From contig NZ_QNUL01000017.1 in assembly GCF_003383615.1 (NCBI RefSeq), forward strand, positions 81,483-145,482: DNA of 64,000 bases. Direction: 5' to 3'. Shown here piece after piece: positions 8,350 to 17,723 of the stretch. A program made the translations under genes and the position numbers. The stretch's first letter is position 1; each line of letters starts with the position of its first letter. The stretch comes from Dyadobacter luteus. GTDB taxonomy: Bacteria > Bacteroidota > Bacteroidia > Cytophagales > Spirosomataceae. The notes under the pieces are model-generated. The model was not told the origin of the DNA. It saw only the letters and a list, made by a program, of their open reading frames with translations, and made no database searches.

Positions 8350-11300
8350 TTAGAATGTAAGACCAACTTTAAACCCTACAGGCATTACCCAGGGCGTTAC
8401 ATTGTACCTTTCAATTCCTTGCTTAAACTGCATCCCGTTGCCCTGCACACCCGACTCAACCTGGAAAGCCGTCTCAGGATCAATCCCAATCCTGGCTGCG
8501 GTCCAGAGCATGATATTGCGGCTGTACACCGACACATTTGCATTTTGTAAACCAATTCTCTTCACCCATCTCGTCGGCAGTTCATAGCCAACCGCCACTT
8601 CACGCAGTTTGATAAAAGAAGCATCGTAAGTAAATGGTTTCGTAAATGACCAGGTCGTCAAACCTGCGATTGGTTGGTATACTGTCCCTGAGCCACCCAG
8701 ATTTTTGGTATAGCCCGTCAGATTTCCGGCAGCATCGTAATTGGCAATTACGCCCGGCACAAAGGCACCACCGTGAGGAAGCGGTATCCCGCTGTATTTT
8801 ACAGGAAAACTTCCGTAGTCGGGTGTAGGCCCGCCCACTACAGGGAAATTGCCCCCGTTTACTTTGATCATTGTTTCCTGATTTGCAATCAGATAGTTTT
8901 CAAGTTCATCTCCGCTCATGCCATTCGGGTTGATGAGCTTATCCAGGAAAAGCTGTGACCGCATATGTTCCTCACCATAGCGGTAGGTTTGAGACACAAA
9001 ATCACCACCATTTCGCCAATCGAACGACAGGCTCAGGCTTACTCCCTTGTAAGTGAGCGAGGTCTGCATACCCATGATAAACTTCGGGTTGAAATTCCCG
9101 ATCTTATTTTTGGATTGAATAGCATCAACAGACTGCCATTTTCCATTTCTGTCGAGCAAAGGATATCCGTAATAGGGAGACGACTGATCCGTAACAGTCA
9201 CAAGCTTCGCATCATATATATCACCAATTTCTTCACCTACGTAAGTCCATGCACCACCTTTAGCATCCGACCACAATGTGAAATACGGAATATCATCAGC
9301 CAGTTCCATAATGCGGGTACGGTTTCTGGAAATGTTCGTATTGATGTCCCATCTCAGGTTTTCAGTCTGAATGGGCGTTCCTCCAAGTGAAAACTCTACA
9401 CCTTTACTTACCAATAATCCGGCATTGATATTCTTACCAATATACCCTGACGAAGGCGGCAATTTGGTACTTAAAATCTGATTCCTGTTTTCCACCACAT
9501 AGTAAGTTCCCGACATTCTCAATCTGTTCTGAAAAAGATTCAGATCAACGCCTGCTTCATAAGAAGTAGCAATCTCAGGTTTCAAATTATTGATCAGCAA
9601 GTTATTCGGAACCGATAAACGTGGAATAGAACCCCAAGTTCCTGCGTTGGCTAATGTTGTTTCAAGCTGATACGGAGAAGCGTCATTACCTACCTGTGCT
9701 ACACCTCCCCTGAATTTGAAAAGACTCAGCGCATTGATATCCGGCAACATTTCGCTCACCAGTACACTCAACGAAGCAGAAGGATAGAAATAGGAATTAT
9801 TCCCTTTGGGTAAAGTACTCGACCAATCGTTTCTGGCAGTTACATCCAGAAACACCATGTCCTTAAATCCAATGTTGGCGAGACCATATACGCTGTATAT
9901 TCCTCTTTTGGATAAGCTACTTGAATAATTCAGATTATCAGGCAGGATATTCTGAAGTGTGTAAACACCCGGAACGATTAGCCCTGTACCACCTTTGGTA
10001 GTATTCGTAACACTTGATCCCGTCTGGTAACGATAGTTACCACCTGCGGAAATGGAAAAGCTAAAATCTTTAATATCTTCCTTCAGCGTAGCCAGGAAAT
10101 CCGTATTGGTTTCAAGTCCTTTAATTCCGATCAGACCATAAGCACCTCTGGGATCGCTCACATAGCTGGTTGCAATTTTAGATTCACGCTGTTCATTATA
10201 AGTATCCAGCGCTACTCTACCCATCAGACTAAGTTTTGGAGTGATCTGATAGTCAGCCTTAATATTCCCGAAAACGCGGTCTCTTACAAAGCTGTTTTTG
10301 ATTTCTTTTGAGAGAAAATAAGGGTTATTGAAAACACCATTATAAGGCGTACGCTGTTGCAGACCTTCCTGCCCCGGCATCCAGTATTGCTGCAAGTCAC
10401 GCACATCTATATGCGGAGAAAGCTCATATACGGCTTCCAGCGGATTGCTTCCTGTATTTCCTGACGGCCGGTTATTCGAGTTATTTCTGCTGAGATCAAG
10501 GTTTGTACTTAATCTCACTTTCTCATGCACTTTGGTTGAAACGTTCAGGTTTAATGTATTGCGGAACAGGTCAGTATTGGGGATAATTCCCTTGTTACGC
10601 ATGTTGTTATACGAGATTCTATACGTTATCAAATCCGTATTATTGGCGATAGCTACATTACTCGTAGTAGTAACACCTGTTTGCAGAAAGTTTTCGGCAT
10701 TATTGGGATGCGACACCAGCTCTAAAGGTATTTTCTTACCGTCGGCACCAACCGGACTGTTCCATTGGATTTCCTTATAACCTTTATCCAGTGCACCTCC
10801 ACCTGTTGCTCCCACGCTCTCATCAACAATTTTACCAAATGGATTGCTGTACGGATTGCCTGAAATGTCAGCAGGAATACCTGAAAACTGCCCTGATCCA
10901 AACTGCGTCTGCCATTTCAGAAAACGATAGGGTTTGTCAAAAACAGTACTTGAATTAACTGAAACGGTCATTTTTTTATTTTTGGCACCGCTTTTAGTAG
11001 TGATCAACACGACCCCGTTTCCTGCACGGGAACCGTACAATGCCGCTGCACTGGGTCCTTTGAGCACAGAAATATTCTCAATATCCTCAGGATTTAAACC
11101 AGATATCGCATTCCCATAATCCACACGGTTGTTATTACCGATCTGGCTCACGTTGTTCAGGGTGTTGGCAATAGGCACACCATCTATTACAAAAAGTGGC
11201 TGATTGTCGCTGTTCAGGGAAGTAGCACCGCGAATCACCATACTCACGGAAGAACCTGTTCCGCCTGTTGCATTAACAGTTACACCAGCAATTCTACCTG

Positions 11301-11796
11301 AAATTGAGTTCAGCACATTTTCCTGAACTACCTTTGTCATCTCCTTACCCTCAACCTTCCCCACGTTATAACCCAGCGAGCGTTCTTCTCTTTTGATCCC
11401 CAAAGCCGTTACCACAACCTCATTCAGGTTTTCACTGCTGACGGCAAGTGAAGCATCCACTACACTGCGGTTACCAACAGCAGCCTCAGATGCCTGGTAG
11501 CCCACGAATGAGAAAATAAGCGTTGCATTCCCGTCTGGTACGTCTATACTATATCTGCCTTCTGCGTCGGTGGTGGTTCCTCTTTGTGTCCCTTTCAGAA
11601 TAACATTTACACCGGGCATACCGATGTTATCCGATTTAGAGGTTACAGTTCCGGTAACCGTTCTGTCGAGCACGTTTTTTTGTAAGCCAATTTTCGTTGT
11701 GTTCAGAGGTAAAGCGGAAACAGGAGCAACGAGCAGCGCAGAAACCAGAACAATGCCGGGAATCTGCCTGATAAAGTTTGTAGCGGGTGATCTCAT
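8350..11796 (-). CDS. SusC/RagA-family TonB-linked outer membrane receptor
   Basis: The full-length 1148-residue receptor begins with a signal peptide. A carboxypeptidase-regulatory-like domain (VTGTVTSKSDNIGMPGVNV) covers roughly residues 45-130. The plug follows (NEVVVTALGIKREERSLGYN; FVIDGVPIANTL; LKGPSAAALYGSRAGNGV), then the barrel, ending in an aromatic residue (VGFKVGLTF). It pairs with the SusD 28 bases downstream to import an unknown polymer or oligomer. It closely resembles the next SusC at 13817-17143 in the plug and the C-terminal region, so the two SusCD pairs look like a tandem duplication. The ATG at 11796 directly precedes the signal sequence. Confidence 0.95.
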   Translation of the reverse strand: MRSPATNFIRQIPGIVLVSALLVAPVSALPLNTTKIGLQKNVLDRTVTGTVTSKSDNIGMPGVNVILKGTQRGTTTDAEGRYSIDVPDGNATLIFSFVGYQASEAAVGNRSVVDASLAVSSENLNEVVVTALGIKREERSLGYNVGKVEGKEMTKVVQENVLNSISGRIAGVTVNATGGTGSSVSMVIRGATSLNSDNQPLFVIDGVPIANTLNNVSQIGNNNRVDYGNAISGLNPEDIENISVLKGPSAAALYGSRAGNGVVLITTKSGAKNKKMTVSVNSSTVFDKPYRFLKWQTQFGSGQFSGIPADISGNPYSNPFGKIVDESVGATGGGALDKGYKEIQWNSPVGADGKKIPLELVSHPNNAENFLQTGVTTTSNVAIANNTDLITYRISYNNMRNKGIIPNTDLFRNTLNLNVSTKVHEKVRLSTNLDLSRNNSNNRPSGNTGSNPLEAVYELSPHIDVRDLQQYWMPGQEGLQQRTPYNGVFNNPYFLSKEIKNSFVRDRVFGNIKADYQITPKLSLMGRVALDTYNEQRESKIATSYVSDPRGAYGLIGIKGLETNTDFLATLKEDIKDFSFSISAGGNYRYQTGSSVTNTTKGGTGLIVPGVYTLQNILPDNLNYSSSLSKRGIYSVYGLANIGFKDMVFLDVTARNDWSSTLPKGNNSYFYPSASLSVLVSEMLPDINALSLFKFRGGVAQVGNDASPYQLETTLANAGTWGSIPRLSVPNNLLINNLKPEIATSYEAGVDLNLFQNRLRMSGTYYVVENRNQILSTKLPPSSGYIGKNINAGLLVSKGVEFSLGGTPIQTENLRWDINTNISRNRTRIMELADDIPYFTLWSDAKGGAWTYVGEEIGDIYDAKLVTVTDQSSPYYGYPLLDRNGKWQSVDAIQSKNKIGNFNPKFIMGMQTSLTYKGVSLSLSFDWRNGGDFVSQTYRYGEEHMRSQLFLDKLINPNGMSGDELENYLIANQETMIKVNGGNFPVVGGPTPDYGSFPVKYSGIPLPHGGAFVPGVIANYDAAGNLTGYTKNLGGSGTVYQPIAGLTTWSFTKPFTYDASFIKLREVAVGYELPTRWVKRIGLQNANVSVYSRNIMLWTAARIGIDPETAFQVESGVQGNGMQFKQGIERYNVTPWVMPVGFKVGLTF

Positions 11797-11941
11797 ATAG
11801 TGAAGTTAAAAGTGAGCGATTATTGTAGTTGGTAAATTGATTGATGATGTATTTCAATACCAGTTTTACTCTCTGAAGTTCTATTGAGCCTACTTCCTTA
11901 TATTATGCTTTTGTTATGTATGCATACTATTATGCGACTGT

Positions 11942-11964
11942 AAAAAAACCGGATTGAATCCGGT
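11942..11964 (-). terminator. Second terminator-like hairpin upstream of susC
   Basis: A short perfect palindrome (ACCGGA / TCCGGT, 11948-11953 and 11959-11964) is followed by seven T on the minus strand. It sits about 70 bases downstream of the stronger hairpin at 12031-12067. It is either a back-up terminator for the upstream SusCD pair or part of the leader of the SusC at 8350-11796. Confidence 0.55.
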
Positions 11965-12030
11965 GAGAATTCAAACTTGCAAGCACTTTACTTATTACTA
12001 TTATTTCACGATAATGTACTACTGCTTACA

Positions 12031-12067
12031 TAAAAAAACTGGCACGCCGTGATTCGGCGTGCCAGTT
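12031..12067 (-). terminator. Intrinsic terminator of the second susCD pair
   Basis: A 13-bp perfect stem (AACTGGCACGCCG at 12037-12049, complement at 12055-12067) with a 5-base loop is followed by seven T on the minus strand. It lies 25 bases after the stop codon of the SusD at 12092-13798. Confidence 0.9.
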
Positions 12068-12091
12068 AAAAAAACATACTAACTATTTGAA

Positions 12092-13798
12092 TTACCAGGG
12101 TTTACCCGTTCCCTGTACCAACCACGGCTTGGACCATTGGCTGTTTTTTCCTCTCAGTCCCGAATGAGATGTCACTTCCAGCTTATTTATTGCCGCATCA
12201 GCATTTGACCCATTGAAATTGAGCTCATTGTCGCCGTAATTAAAACGAACAGGGAGCACATTTTCAGTAGAAGCATTACCTGCTACGAGCGCAGGTAATC
12301 CCGTACGACGAAAATCAAACCAAGCTTCTGTACCAACAGTCCAGCTTGCAATCCATTTCTGATCAATAATTTGCGCCAGTGAATTATTGAATGCTACATT
12401 TTTTTCAGCGATGTAAGCAGCATACTTACTTTCAATTCCCCATGTAGTTAATGAGTTTTTGATACCATTTTCGTAATGCTCTTTCGCAGTTCCTGCAGTC
12501 CAGCCCTTTTGAGCCGCTTCCGCCAAAATAAACGATGTTTCAGAAGCTGACATTAATCTTGCTTTCAGTATACCTCCTGTGCTTCCCCGGTATACGTCTG
12601 CCAATTGAGATACGTGCTGATTTTGTACAACCTGACCTGTAGTTGGGTTACGGTTATAGAAATCCGGCTGTCTCATACCGGCAGGAATACCTACGTAAAG
12701 TCCTGTATTAATAGCGTCAGTACCTGTTCCTGTATATAATTTAGGATTATAATGACGGGTAAATTTCGCTCCGGCTTTAATCTGAGTCTGGTATTGAATG
12801 TCTGTCAAGCTTACAATCCCTGTCTGTATTACTCCGTCTTTACGAATAAATTCATCTAATGGAACTGTCAGCGATTCATCTGCTACCCATTGACAATGGA
12901 CAGGTGCTATCCATACGGTGAGCCGTGGATCATTGTTTGAAAGCAGTTTACTTACAAGTGTTTGAGCTGGCTTTATTCTCCGGAAGTTAGTCTGCTGAGC
13001 ATCCCATTGTATAGCTCCAGGCCAGGATAAGTCTGCCGTAGTTCCCAAATAGTTCATAACAGCGTCTTCCGAAGGCAACTTAATATAAATTCCAGAACTG
13101 TATATACTTTCGATTCCTGCTTTTGCTACATCAGGCAGCTTGGCTGAAATACGCATATAGTATCTCAGCAACAAACTGTTAGCAAATTTTTGCCATTTGG
13201 AAGCATCCCCAGCATAGTATACATCGTAATTCGTAAGATATGCCGAATTATCCTTTGTTGCAAAGTGAGCTGAAGCCTGTTTTAAATCTTCAATAATGCC
13301 TCTGTAGATAACTTCCTGACTATCATAAACAGGCGTAACTGTACCATCCACCTTAGCTCCTGTAATTGCCGCCGTATATGGCGCATCACCCCACAAGTCG
13401 GTTATTGTACCGAAAACAAAAGCTTTCATGGTTAAAGCAACACCCATGTGAAATTTAGAATCAATTGTGGTGGCTCTTTCCAGCATAAGCTGGTTATTTC
13501 TCAGCATATTATACCAGGCAGTCCAGTCCTGCGGTCCCCAGCCATACGAATTTACTCCTTCGTGCCAACCATCATGTTGTATATGCTGAGCAACGCCTCC
13601 TACATCTCCGTAACCAAGCTTAAGGTATTCCATTGCCGCGCTGGTCATCACTGTCGGCATCAGCAAATTTGGATTTGCTTTCGAAAGGTCCAGTCCATTA
13701 GGGTTGATGTTCACCTCATCGAGCCGATCGTTACATGACGACATCATCGCCAGGCCGATCACTAATGTATATTTGGGTATTAATTTTAGAATATTCAT
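12092..13798 (-). CDS. SusD/RagB-like nutrient-binding outer membrane lipoprotein (SusD-like_2 type)
   Basis: This 568-residue lipoprotein has the signal MNILKLIPKYTLVIGLAMMSSC followed by NDRLDEVNINPNGLDL. It shares landmarks with the SusD at 6687-8321 (GTITDLWGDAPYTAAI; WQKFANSLLLRYYMRIS; SETSFILAEAAQKGWTAG) and the same tryptophan-rich C-terminus. It follows its susC by 18 bases and ends at a strong terminator, so the pair forms one unit. It probably binds a ligand related to that of the neighbouring pair. It is somewhat longer than its paralog, with an insertion near residues 310-360 (VPLDEFIRKDGV to KAGAKFTRHYNPKL). Confidence 0.93.
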   Translation of the reverse strand: MNILKLIPKYTLVIGLAMMSSCNDRLDEVNINPNGLDLSKANPNLLMPTVMTSAAMEYLKLGYGDVGGVAQHIQHDGWHEGVNSYGWGPQDWTAWYNMLRNNQLMLERATTIDSKFHMGVALTMKAFVFGTITDLWGDAPYTAAITGAKVDGTVTPVYDSQEVIYRGIIEDLKQASAHFATKDNSAYLTNYDVYYAGDASKWQKFANSLLLRYYMRISAKLPDVAKAGIESIYSSGIYIKLPSEDAVMNYLGTTADLSWPGAIQWDAQQTNFRRIKPAQTLVSKLLSNNDPRLTVWIAPVHCQWVADESLTVPLDEFIRKDGVIQTGIVSLTDIQYQTQIKAGAKFTRHYNPKLYTGTGTDAINTGLYVGIPAGMRQPDFYNRNPTTGQVVQNQHVSQLADVYRGSTGGILKARLMSASETSFILAEAAQKGWTAGTAKEHYENGIKNSLTTWGIESKYAAYIAEKNVAFNNSLAQIIDQKWIASWTVGTEAWFDFRRTGLPALVAGNASTENVLPVRFNYGDNELNFNGSNADAAINKLEVTSHSGLRGKNSQWSKPWLVQGTGKPW

Positions 13799-13816
13799 CT
13801 CTTAAAAGTTTGGCTA

Positions 13817-16800
13817 TTATAGATTGAAGCTTACCTTAAATCCTACTGGCATCGTCCACGGCAATACGTTCTGCAACTCTATACCTTGTCTGAACTTACC
13901 ATTATCTGCCTGAAACGCTCTTTCAGGATCAATTCCGATCTTAGCTGCCGTCCACAACATAATGTTACGGCTAAATACTGAAACTGTAGCATTACGGAAT
14001 GGTCCGATATTCGGGATGCTGTATCCCAAAGATATTTCTCTCAGTTTAATAAATGATGCATCAAAAGTATACTGTTTTGCAAAGCTCCAGGGATATCCAT
14101 CTGTTATCGGAGCTATTACAGTACCGGGTCCGCCAAGATGTTCAGTATAGCCTATGATATTTTTGTCAGCATCATAAATAGGTAACACACCCGGTACAAA
14201 ACCTCCATCATTAGCTCCATCGAAAGGCATACCACCCGTTTCCTTGGTATGGCCACCCACACGTGGGAAGTTTCCATTCTTTGGAATGATATACTTTTCC
14301 GGATCTGACTTCAACAATGCAACCAGTTCGTCTGTGGAGTAATTTCCTCCCGGAATAAGGTTGTCCAACTGACGCTGGCTTCTCCAATCCGATTCCATAT
14401 AACGGTAGGTGGCAGATTGGAACTGACCACCCGCACGCCAATCAAAGCTTGCAGCAAGATTAAATCGTTTGTAGGAAAGATTCAGTTGCATCCCCATCAT
14501 AAAATTGGGATTAAAATTCCCTACCTTTTCACGATCCTTTCTGTCATTCGATTCTGTCCACTGGCCATCACTCGGATCTAGGATTGGCCATTTATAGTAT
14601 GGAGAATTAGGATCATCTACTTTTTTATATCCACGGCTATACAGGTTTCCGATATCTTCACCAACCCATGTAAATGCTCCTCCACCATTATCATCCCATA
14701 ATGTATAAAAATCCGTCTGAGGTGTTAGAGCTTTGATCTTTGTACGGTTTCTTGTAAAATTGAAAGTCGCATCAAGATTCCATCCATTTCTTTCTCTGAT
14801 CGGACTCACACCGAGCATTATTTCAAACCCACGACTGGCTAGTAAGCCGGCATTTGTTTTTTGACTTGTATACCCAGAAGACGCCGCGGTTGTTATGTCA
14901 AGAAGCTGATTTTTATTTTCAGTATAGTAGTAAGTACCTTCAAATCTCAATCTGTTATCAAACAAGCCAAAATCTATTCCATATTCCTGAGATGTCGCAA
15001 TTTCAGGTTTTAGATTCGGACTCAGCAGATTGGCAGGAATATTTCCTACTACCAGGTTTCCGTAAGATCCTGTACCTAAAGTTTGTACCCTTTGATAAGG
15101 ACTTGCGTCATTACCTACCTGTGCCCAACCTGCTCTCAGTTTGAGTAAAGAGATTTCTTCAGGAAGACTGAACGTATAATTTGCCAACCAGCTTAAAGAT
15201 GCCGACGGATAAAAGTAAGATCTGTTTTCTCTTGAAAATGTACTCGACCAGTCGTTACGCGCTGTTACATCCAGATAAAGCATATTTTTGTAACCTACAG
15301 ATCCTGTTCCATATATACTGTAGACCTCTTTCTTATCAGTATAATTAGTATAGACAAGACTACCTGACGGAATGTTACTTACTCTATAAACACCTGGCTC
15401 AGTAAGAACGCTTCCTCCATTATAAAAATCTCTTCCCGACTGCCTTAGGATGTTTCCACCACCCGATACACTGAAATCAACATCCTGAACTTTTTTCTTA
15501 TATGTTATCAAAAAGTCTGTATTCGTTTCCTGCCGTGAAAAATTCTGATTGTAATATCCTCCGTTTCTGACACGGCTATAGCTCTTAGGAATTTTAGTTT
15601 CACGATTTTCTGTAAATATGTCATGTGAGACTCTTGCAAAAGCAGTGAGTTCCGGTAAAATTTCCCAGTCCAGTTTCACATTACCAAAAGCACGATCGCG
15701 CGTAAATCCATTGTTGATACCATAAGCCAGAAAGTATGGGTTATCCTCTGCAGTCGGAGACCTTTGTGCTACATCTTCGGCACCCGGCTTCCAGTAATCT
15801 CTTAGCTCACGAATATCAATATGTGACCATAGATAAGCTGCCTGCAGAGGGTTCGCACCTCTGTTTGCCGTAGAGGGGCGATTATTCGAATTAGAACGAA
15901 TGAAGTTAAGGTTTGTACTAAGTTTTAACTTCTTGTGTGCTTCATAAGTTGCACTGGCCGCCAATGAGTTTCTTTTCAGGTCCGAATTAGGAATCAATCC
16001 TTTATTGTTCATTAAATTGTAAGAGACACGATAAGTTGCTCTATCTGTAGAACCTGAGATTGCTACGTTATTGGTAGAAGTAATCCCTGTTTGCAGAAAG
16101 TTCTTCATATTGTCCTTATAGGAGCGTAGTTCTGTTGCTATTTTATTTCCGTTTGCATCTACAGGACTATTCCATTGTACTGCTGTATTACCCACATCCA
16201 GCTGAGGTCCACCCCAATAGCTGGATGCTTCACTTAATGCATTGTTACGATCTCCGTTCGCATATTTATAATGCAGATCAAGATATTCGTAAGGCTTCTC
16301 GAACACATTACTTGTTGAGAAAGATACGCCTAAGCCTTTCCCTTTTTTACCACTTTTTGTTGTGATCAGGATGACCCCATTACCAGCACGTGAACCATAT
16401 AGGGCTGCTGCACTTGGCCCTTTCAGAACTGACATACTTTCCACATCGTCCGGATTAATATCGGATATTACGTTTCCATAATCTACGTTATTCCGATCTC
16501 CCATCTGGCGCAAATTATTGAGTGCGTTGGAAACCGGAACCCCATCAATTACAAACAGAGGCTGATTGTCGTTACTCAAGGATTTTGCACCACGGATCAC
16601 AATACTTACCGACGATCCCGCGCCACTGGTTTGGTTAATAGCAACCCCTGCCACGCGACCAGCAAGTGCATTCACTACGTTTTCCTGCGGTACATTCACA
16701 ATATCTTTTCCATTCACAGTCCCTACAGAATAACCCAGCGATTTTTTCTCACGGCTGATGCCTAGTGCAGTAACCACCGCTTCGTTCAAAGTGGCAACAT

Positions 16801-17143
16801 CTTCCTGCATGGTTACATCAATCTCCGCTTTGCTTCCTGCTTTTACTTCTATACTATTAAAACCAATATAGGAAAACACAAGTGTTACATCTGTACCCGA
16901 AACATCAAGTGTATAATTACCGTTTGCATCGGTTGTCGTCCCTGTCTGCGTTCCTTTTACGAGTACGTTCACGCCCGGCATCGACGAGCCGTCAACTGCC
17001 GAAGTAACTTTCCCCGTGATACGCGCTACTGCCCTGGCATGATTACCAACGTTTCCTGCAATAGCGGGCACTACCATTCCGGCAGGTGCTACCATTACAA
17101 GAAAACATCGCATGGCGATTTTTCTGAGTAAGATTGAGTTCAT
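13817..17143 (-). CDS. SusC/RagA-family TonB-linked outer membrane receptor
   Basis: This 1108-residue receptor has a signal peptide, a carboxypeptidase-regulatory-like domain (ITGKVTSAVDGSSMPGVNVL), a plug (NEAVVTALGISREKKSLGYS; FVIDGVPVSNALNN; LKGPSAAALYGSRAGNGVIL) and a barrel ending in VGFKVSFNL. It is the first receptor of the minus-strand cluster and lies 161 bases after a small FecR-N-terminus-like ORF. In Bacteroidota such receptors are often controlled by ECF sigma/FecR pairs; no sigma gene is visible here. It is highly similar to the receptor at 8350-11796 in the plug and in the segments around RNDWSST and SRNIMLWTAA(R/K)IGIDPE. Confidence 0.95.
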   Translation of the reverse strand: MNSILLRKIAMRCFLVMVAPAGMVVPAIAGNVGNHARAVARITGKVTSAVDGSSMPGVNVLVKGTQTGTTTDANGNYTLDVSGTDVTLVFSYIGFNSIEVKAGSKAEIDVTMQEDVATLNEAVVTALGISREKKSLGYSVGTVNGKDIVNVPQENVVNALAGRVAGVAINQTSGAGSSVSIVIRGAKSLSNDNQPLFVIDGVPVSNALNNLRQMGDRNNVDYGNVISDINPDDVESMSVLKGPSAAALYGSRAGNGVILITTKSGKKGKGLGVSFSTSNVFEKPYEYLDLHYKYANGDRNNALSEASSYWGGPQLDVGNTAVQWNSPVDANGNKIATELRSYKDNMKNFLQTGITSTNNVAISGSTDRATYRVSYNLMNNKGLIPNSDLKRNSLAASATYEAHKKLKLSTNLNFIRSNSNNRPSTANRGANPLQAAYLWSHIDIRELRDYWKPGAEDVAQRSPTAEDNPYFLAYGINNGFTRDRAFGNVKLDWEILPELTAFARVSHDIFTENRETKIPKSYSRVRNGGYYNQNFSRQETNTDFLITYKKKVQDVDFSVSGGGNILRQSGRDFYNGGSVLTEPGVYRVSNIPSGSLVYTNYTDKKEVYSIYGTGSVGYKNMLYLDVTARNDWSSTFSRENRSYFYPSASLSWLANYTFSLPEEISLLKLRAGWAQVGNDASPYQRVQTLGTGSYGNLVVGNIPANLLSPNLKPEIATSQEYGIDFGLFDNRLRFEGTYYYTENKNQLLDITTAASSGYTSQKTNAGLLASRGFEIMLGVSPIRERNGWNLDATFNFTRNRTKIKALTPQTDFYTLWDDNGGGAFTWVGEDIGNLYSRGYKKVDDPNSPYYKWPILDPSDGQWTESNDRKDREKVGNFNPNFMMGMQLNLSYKRFNLAASFDWRAGGQFQSATYRYMESDWRSQRQLDNLIPGGNYSTDELVALLKSDPEKYIIPKNGNFPRVGGHTKETGGMPFDGANDGGFVPGVLPIYDADKNIIGYTEHLGGPGTVIAPITDGYPWSFAKQYTFDASFIKLREISLGYSIPNIGPFRNATVSVFSRNIMLWTAAKIGIDPERAFQADNGKFRQGIELQNVLPWTMPVGFKVSFNL

Positions 17144-17304
17144 AGTTCTTCTGAATAATTGATAAATACTAATTGAGGGATATTAGATAGAATATTCATA
17201 GCTGCCTTTGTGGTAATAAGGCGATTGTAGTAGTGTTTAGATCCATAGTTTTTCATGATTAGTGGGAATTTATAAGTAACCTTTCTGAGATTTTCTAATA
17301 CTGC

Positions 17305-17487
17305 TTATTTGACTTTCTTCGCTTCATCCTCTTGTAATAATCGGTTAAAATATTTTTCAAGAACATCAGATATCTTTCGCTGCTCTTCCTCGTTGCTCAC
17401 ACCGTTCAGCAACTCCTGCAATTCGTCAGCAGAAAGGTTATTGCTGATCAGCCTGTCAATCAGATATTCGGCCCGGGTAACTGACAT
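17305..17487 (-). CDS. Small protein resembling the N-terminus of FecR-type anti-sigma factors
   Basis: A 60-codon ORF begins with ATG at 17487 and reads MSVTRAEYLIDRLISNNLSA, then a Glu/Leu-rich helical segment and a basic tail. The pattern of a short helical hairpin (YLIDRLISNNLSADELQELL) resembles the extreme N-terminus of Bacteroidota FecR-like anti-sigma factors. The periplasmic part and transmembrane helix are missing. It lies directly upstream of a SusC gene, where FecR genes commonly sit. It may be a decayed anti-sigma gene, or a genuine small regulator that binds a sigma factor encoded elsewhere. The similarity is judged by eye only. Confidence 0.5.
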   Translation of the reverse strand: MSVTRAEYLIDRLISNNLSADELQELLNGVSNEEEQRKISDVLEKYFNRLLQEDEAKKVK

Positions 17488-17660
17488 ATCGTTAGGTGTT
17501 TAGTTGTGTATGATACTCTGTGTGATTTGCAAAAGACTATTGCCTGGCTTCGATTTTTAAAAAGTTAACATTTCGTTCATATTCGAAAAATAGTCTTCCG
17601 ATTCATCGTGAATCATGTCTATATTTTATTAATACTGCCAAATCAAACCCGAATATGCCT

Positions 17661-17668
17661 TACTTTTG
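17661..17668 (+). promoter_or_regulatory. Possible Bacteroidota -7 element for the Omp85-like gene
   Basis: TACTTTTG matches the TAnnTTTG consensus and lies 55 bases before the ATG at 17724. I found no good -33 TTG at the expected spacing, so support is modest. Confidence 0.35.
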
Positions 17669-17723
17669 CTATAATTCAGTAGAACTCATTGAATCAGAAC
17701 CAAGGAAAGATCAGGTGTAAAAC

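Noticed and set aside
12031..12067. TGGCAC resembling the -24 box of a sigma-54 promoter
   Set aside because: The word is part of a terminator stem, and no TTGC-type -12 box is at the right spacing.
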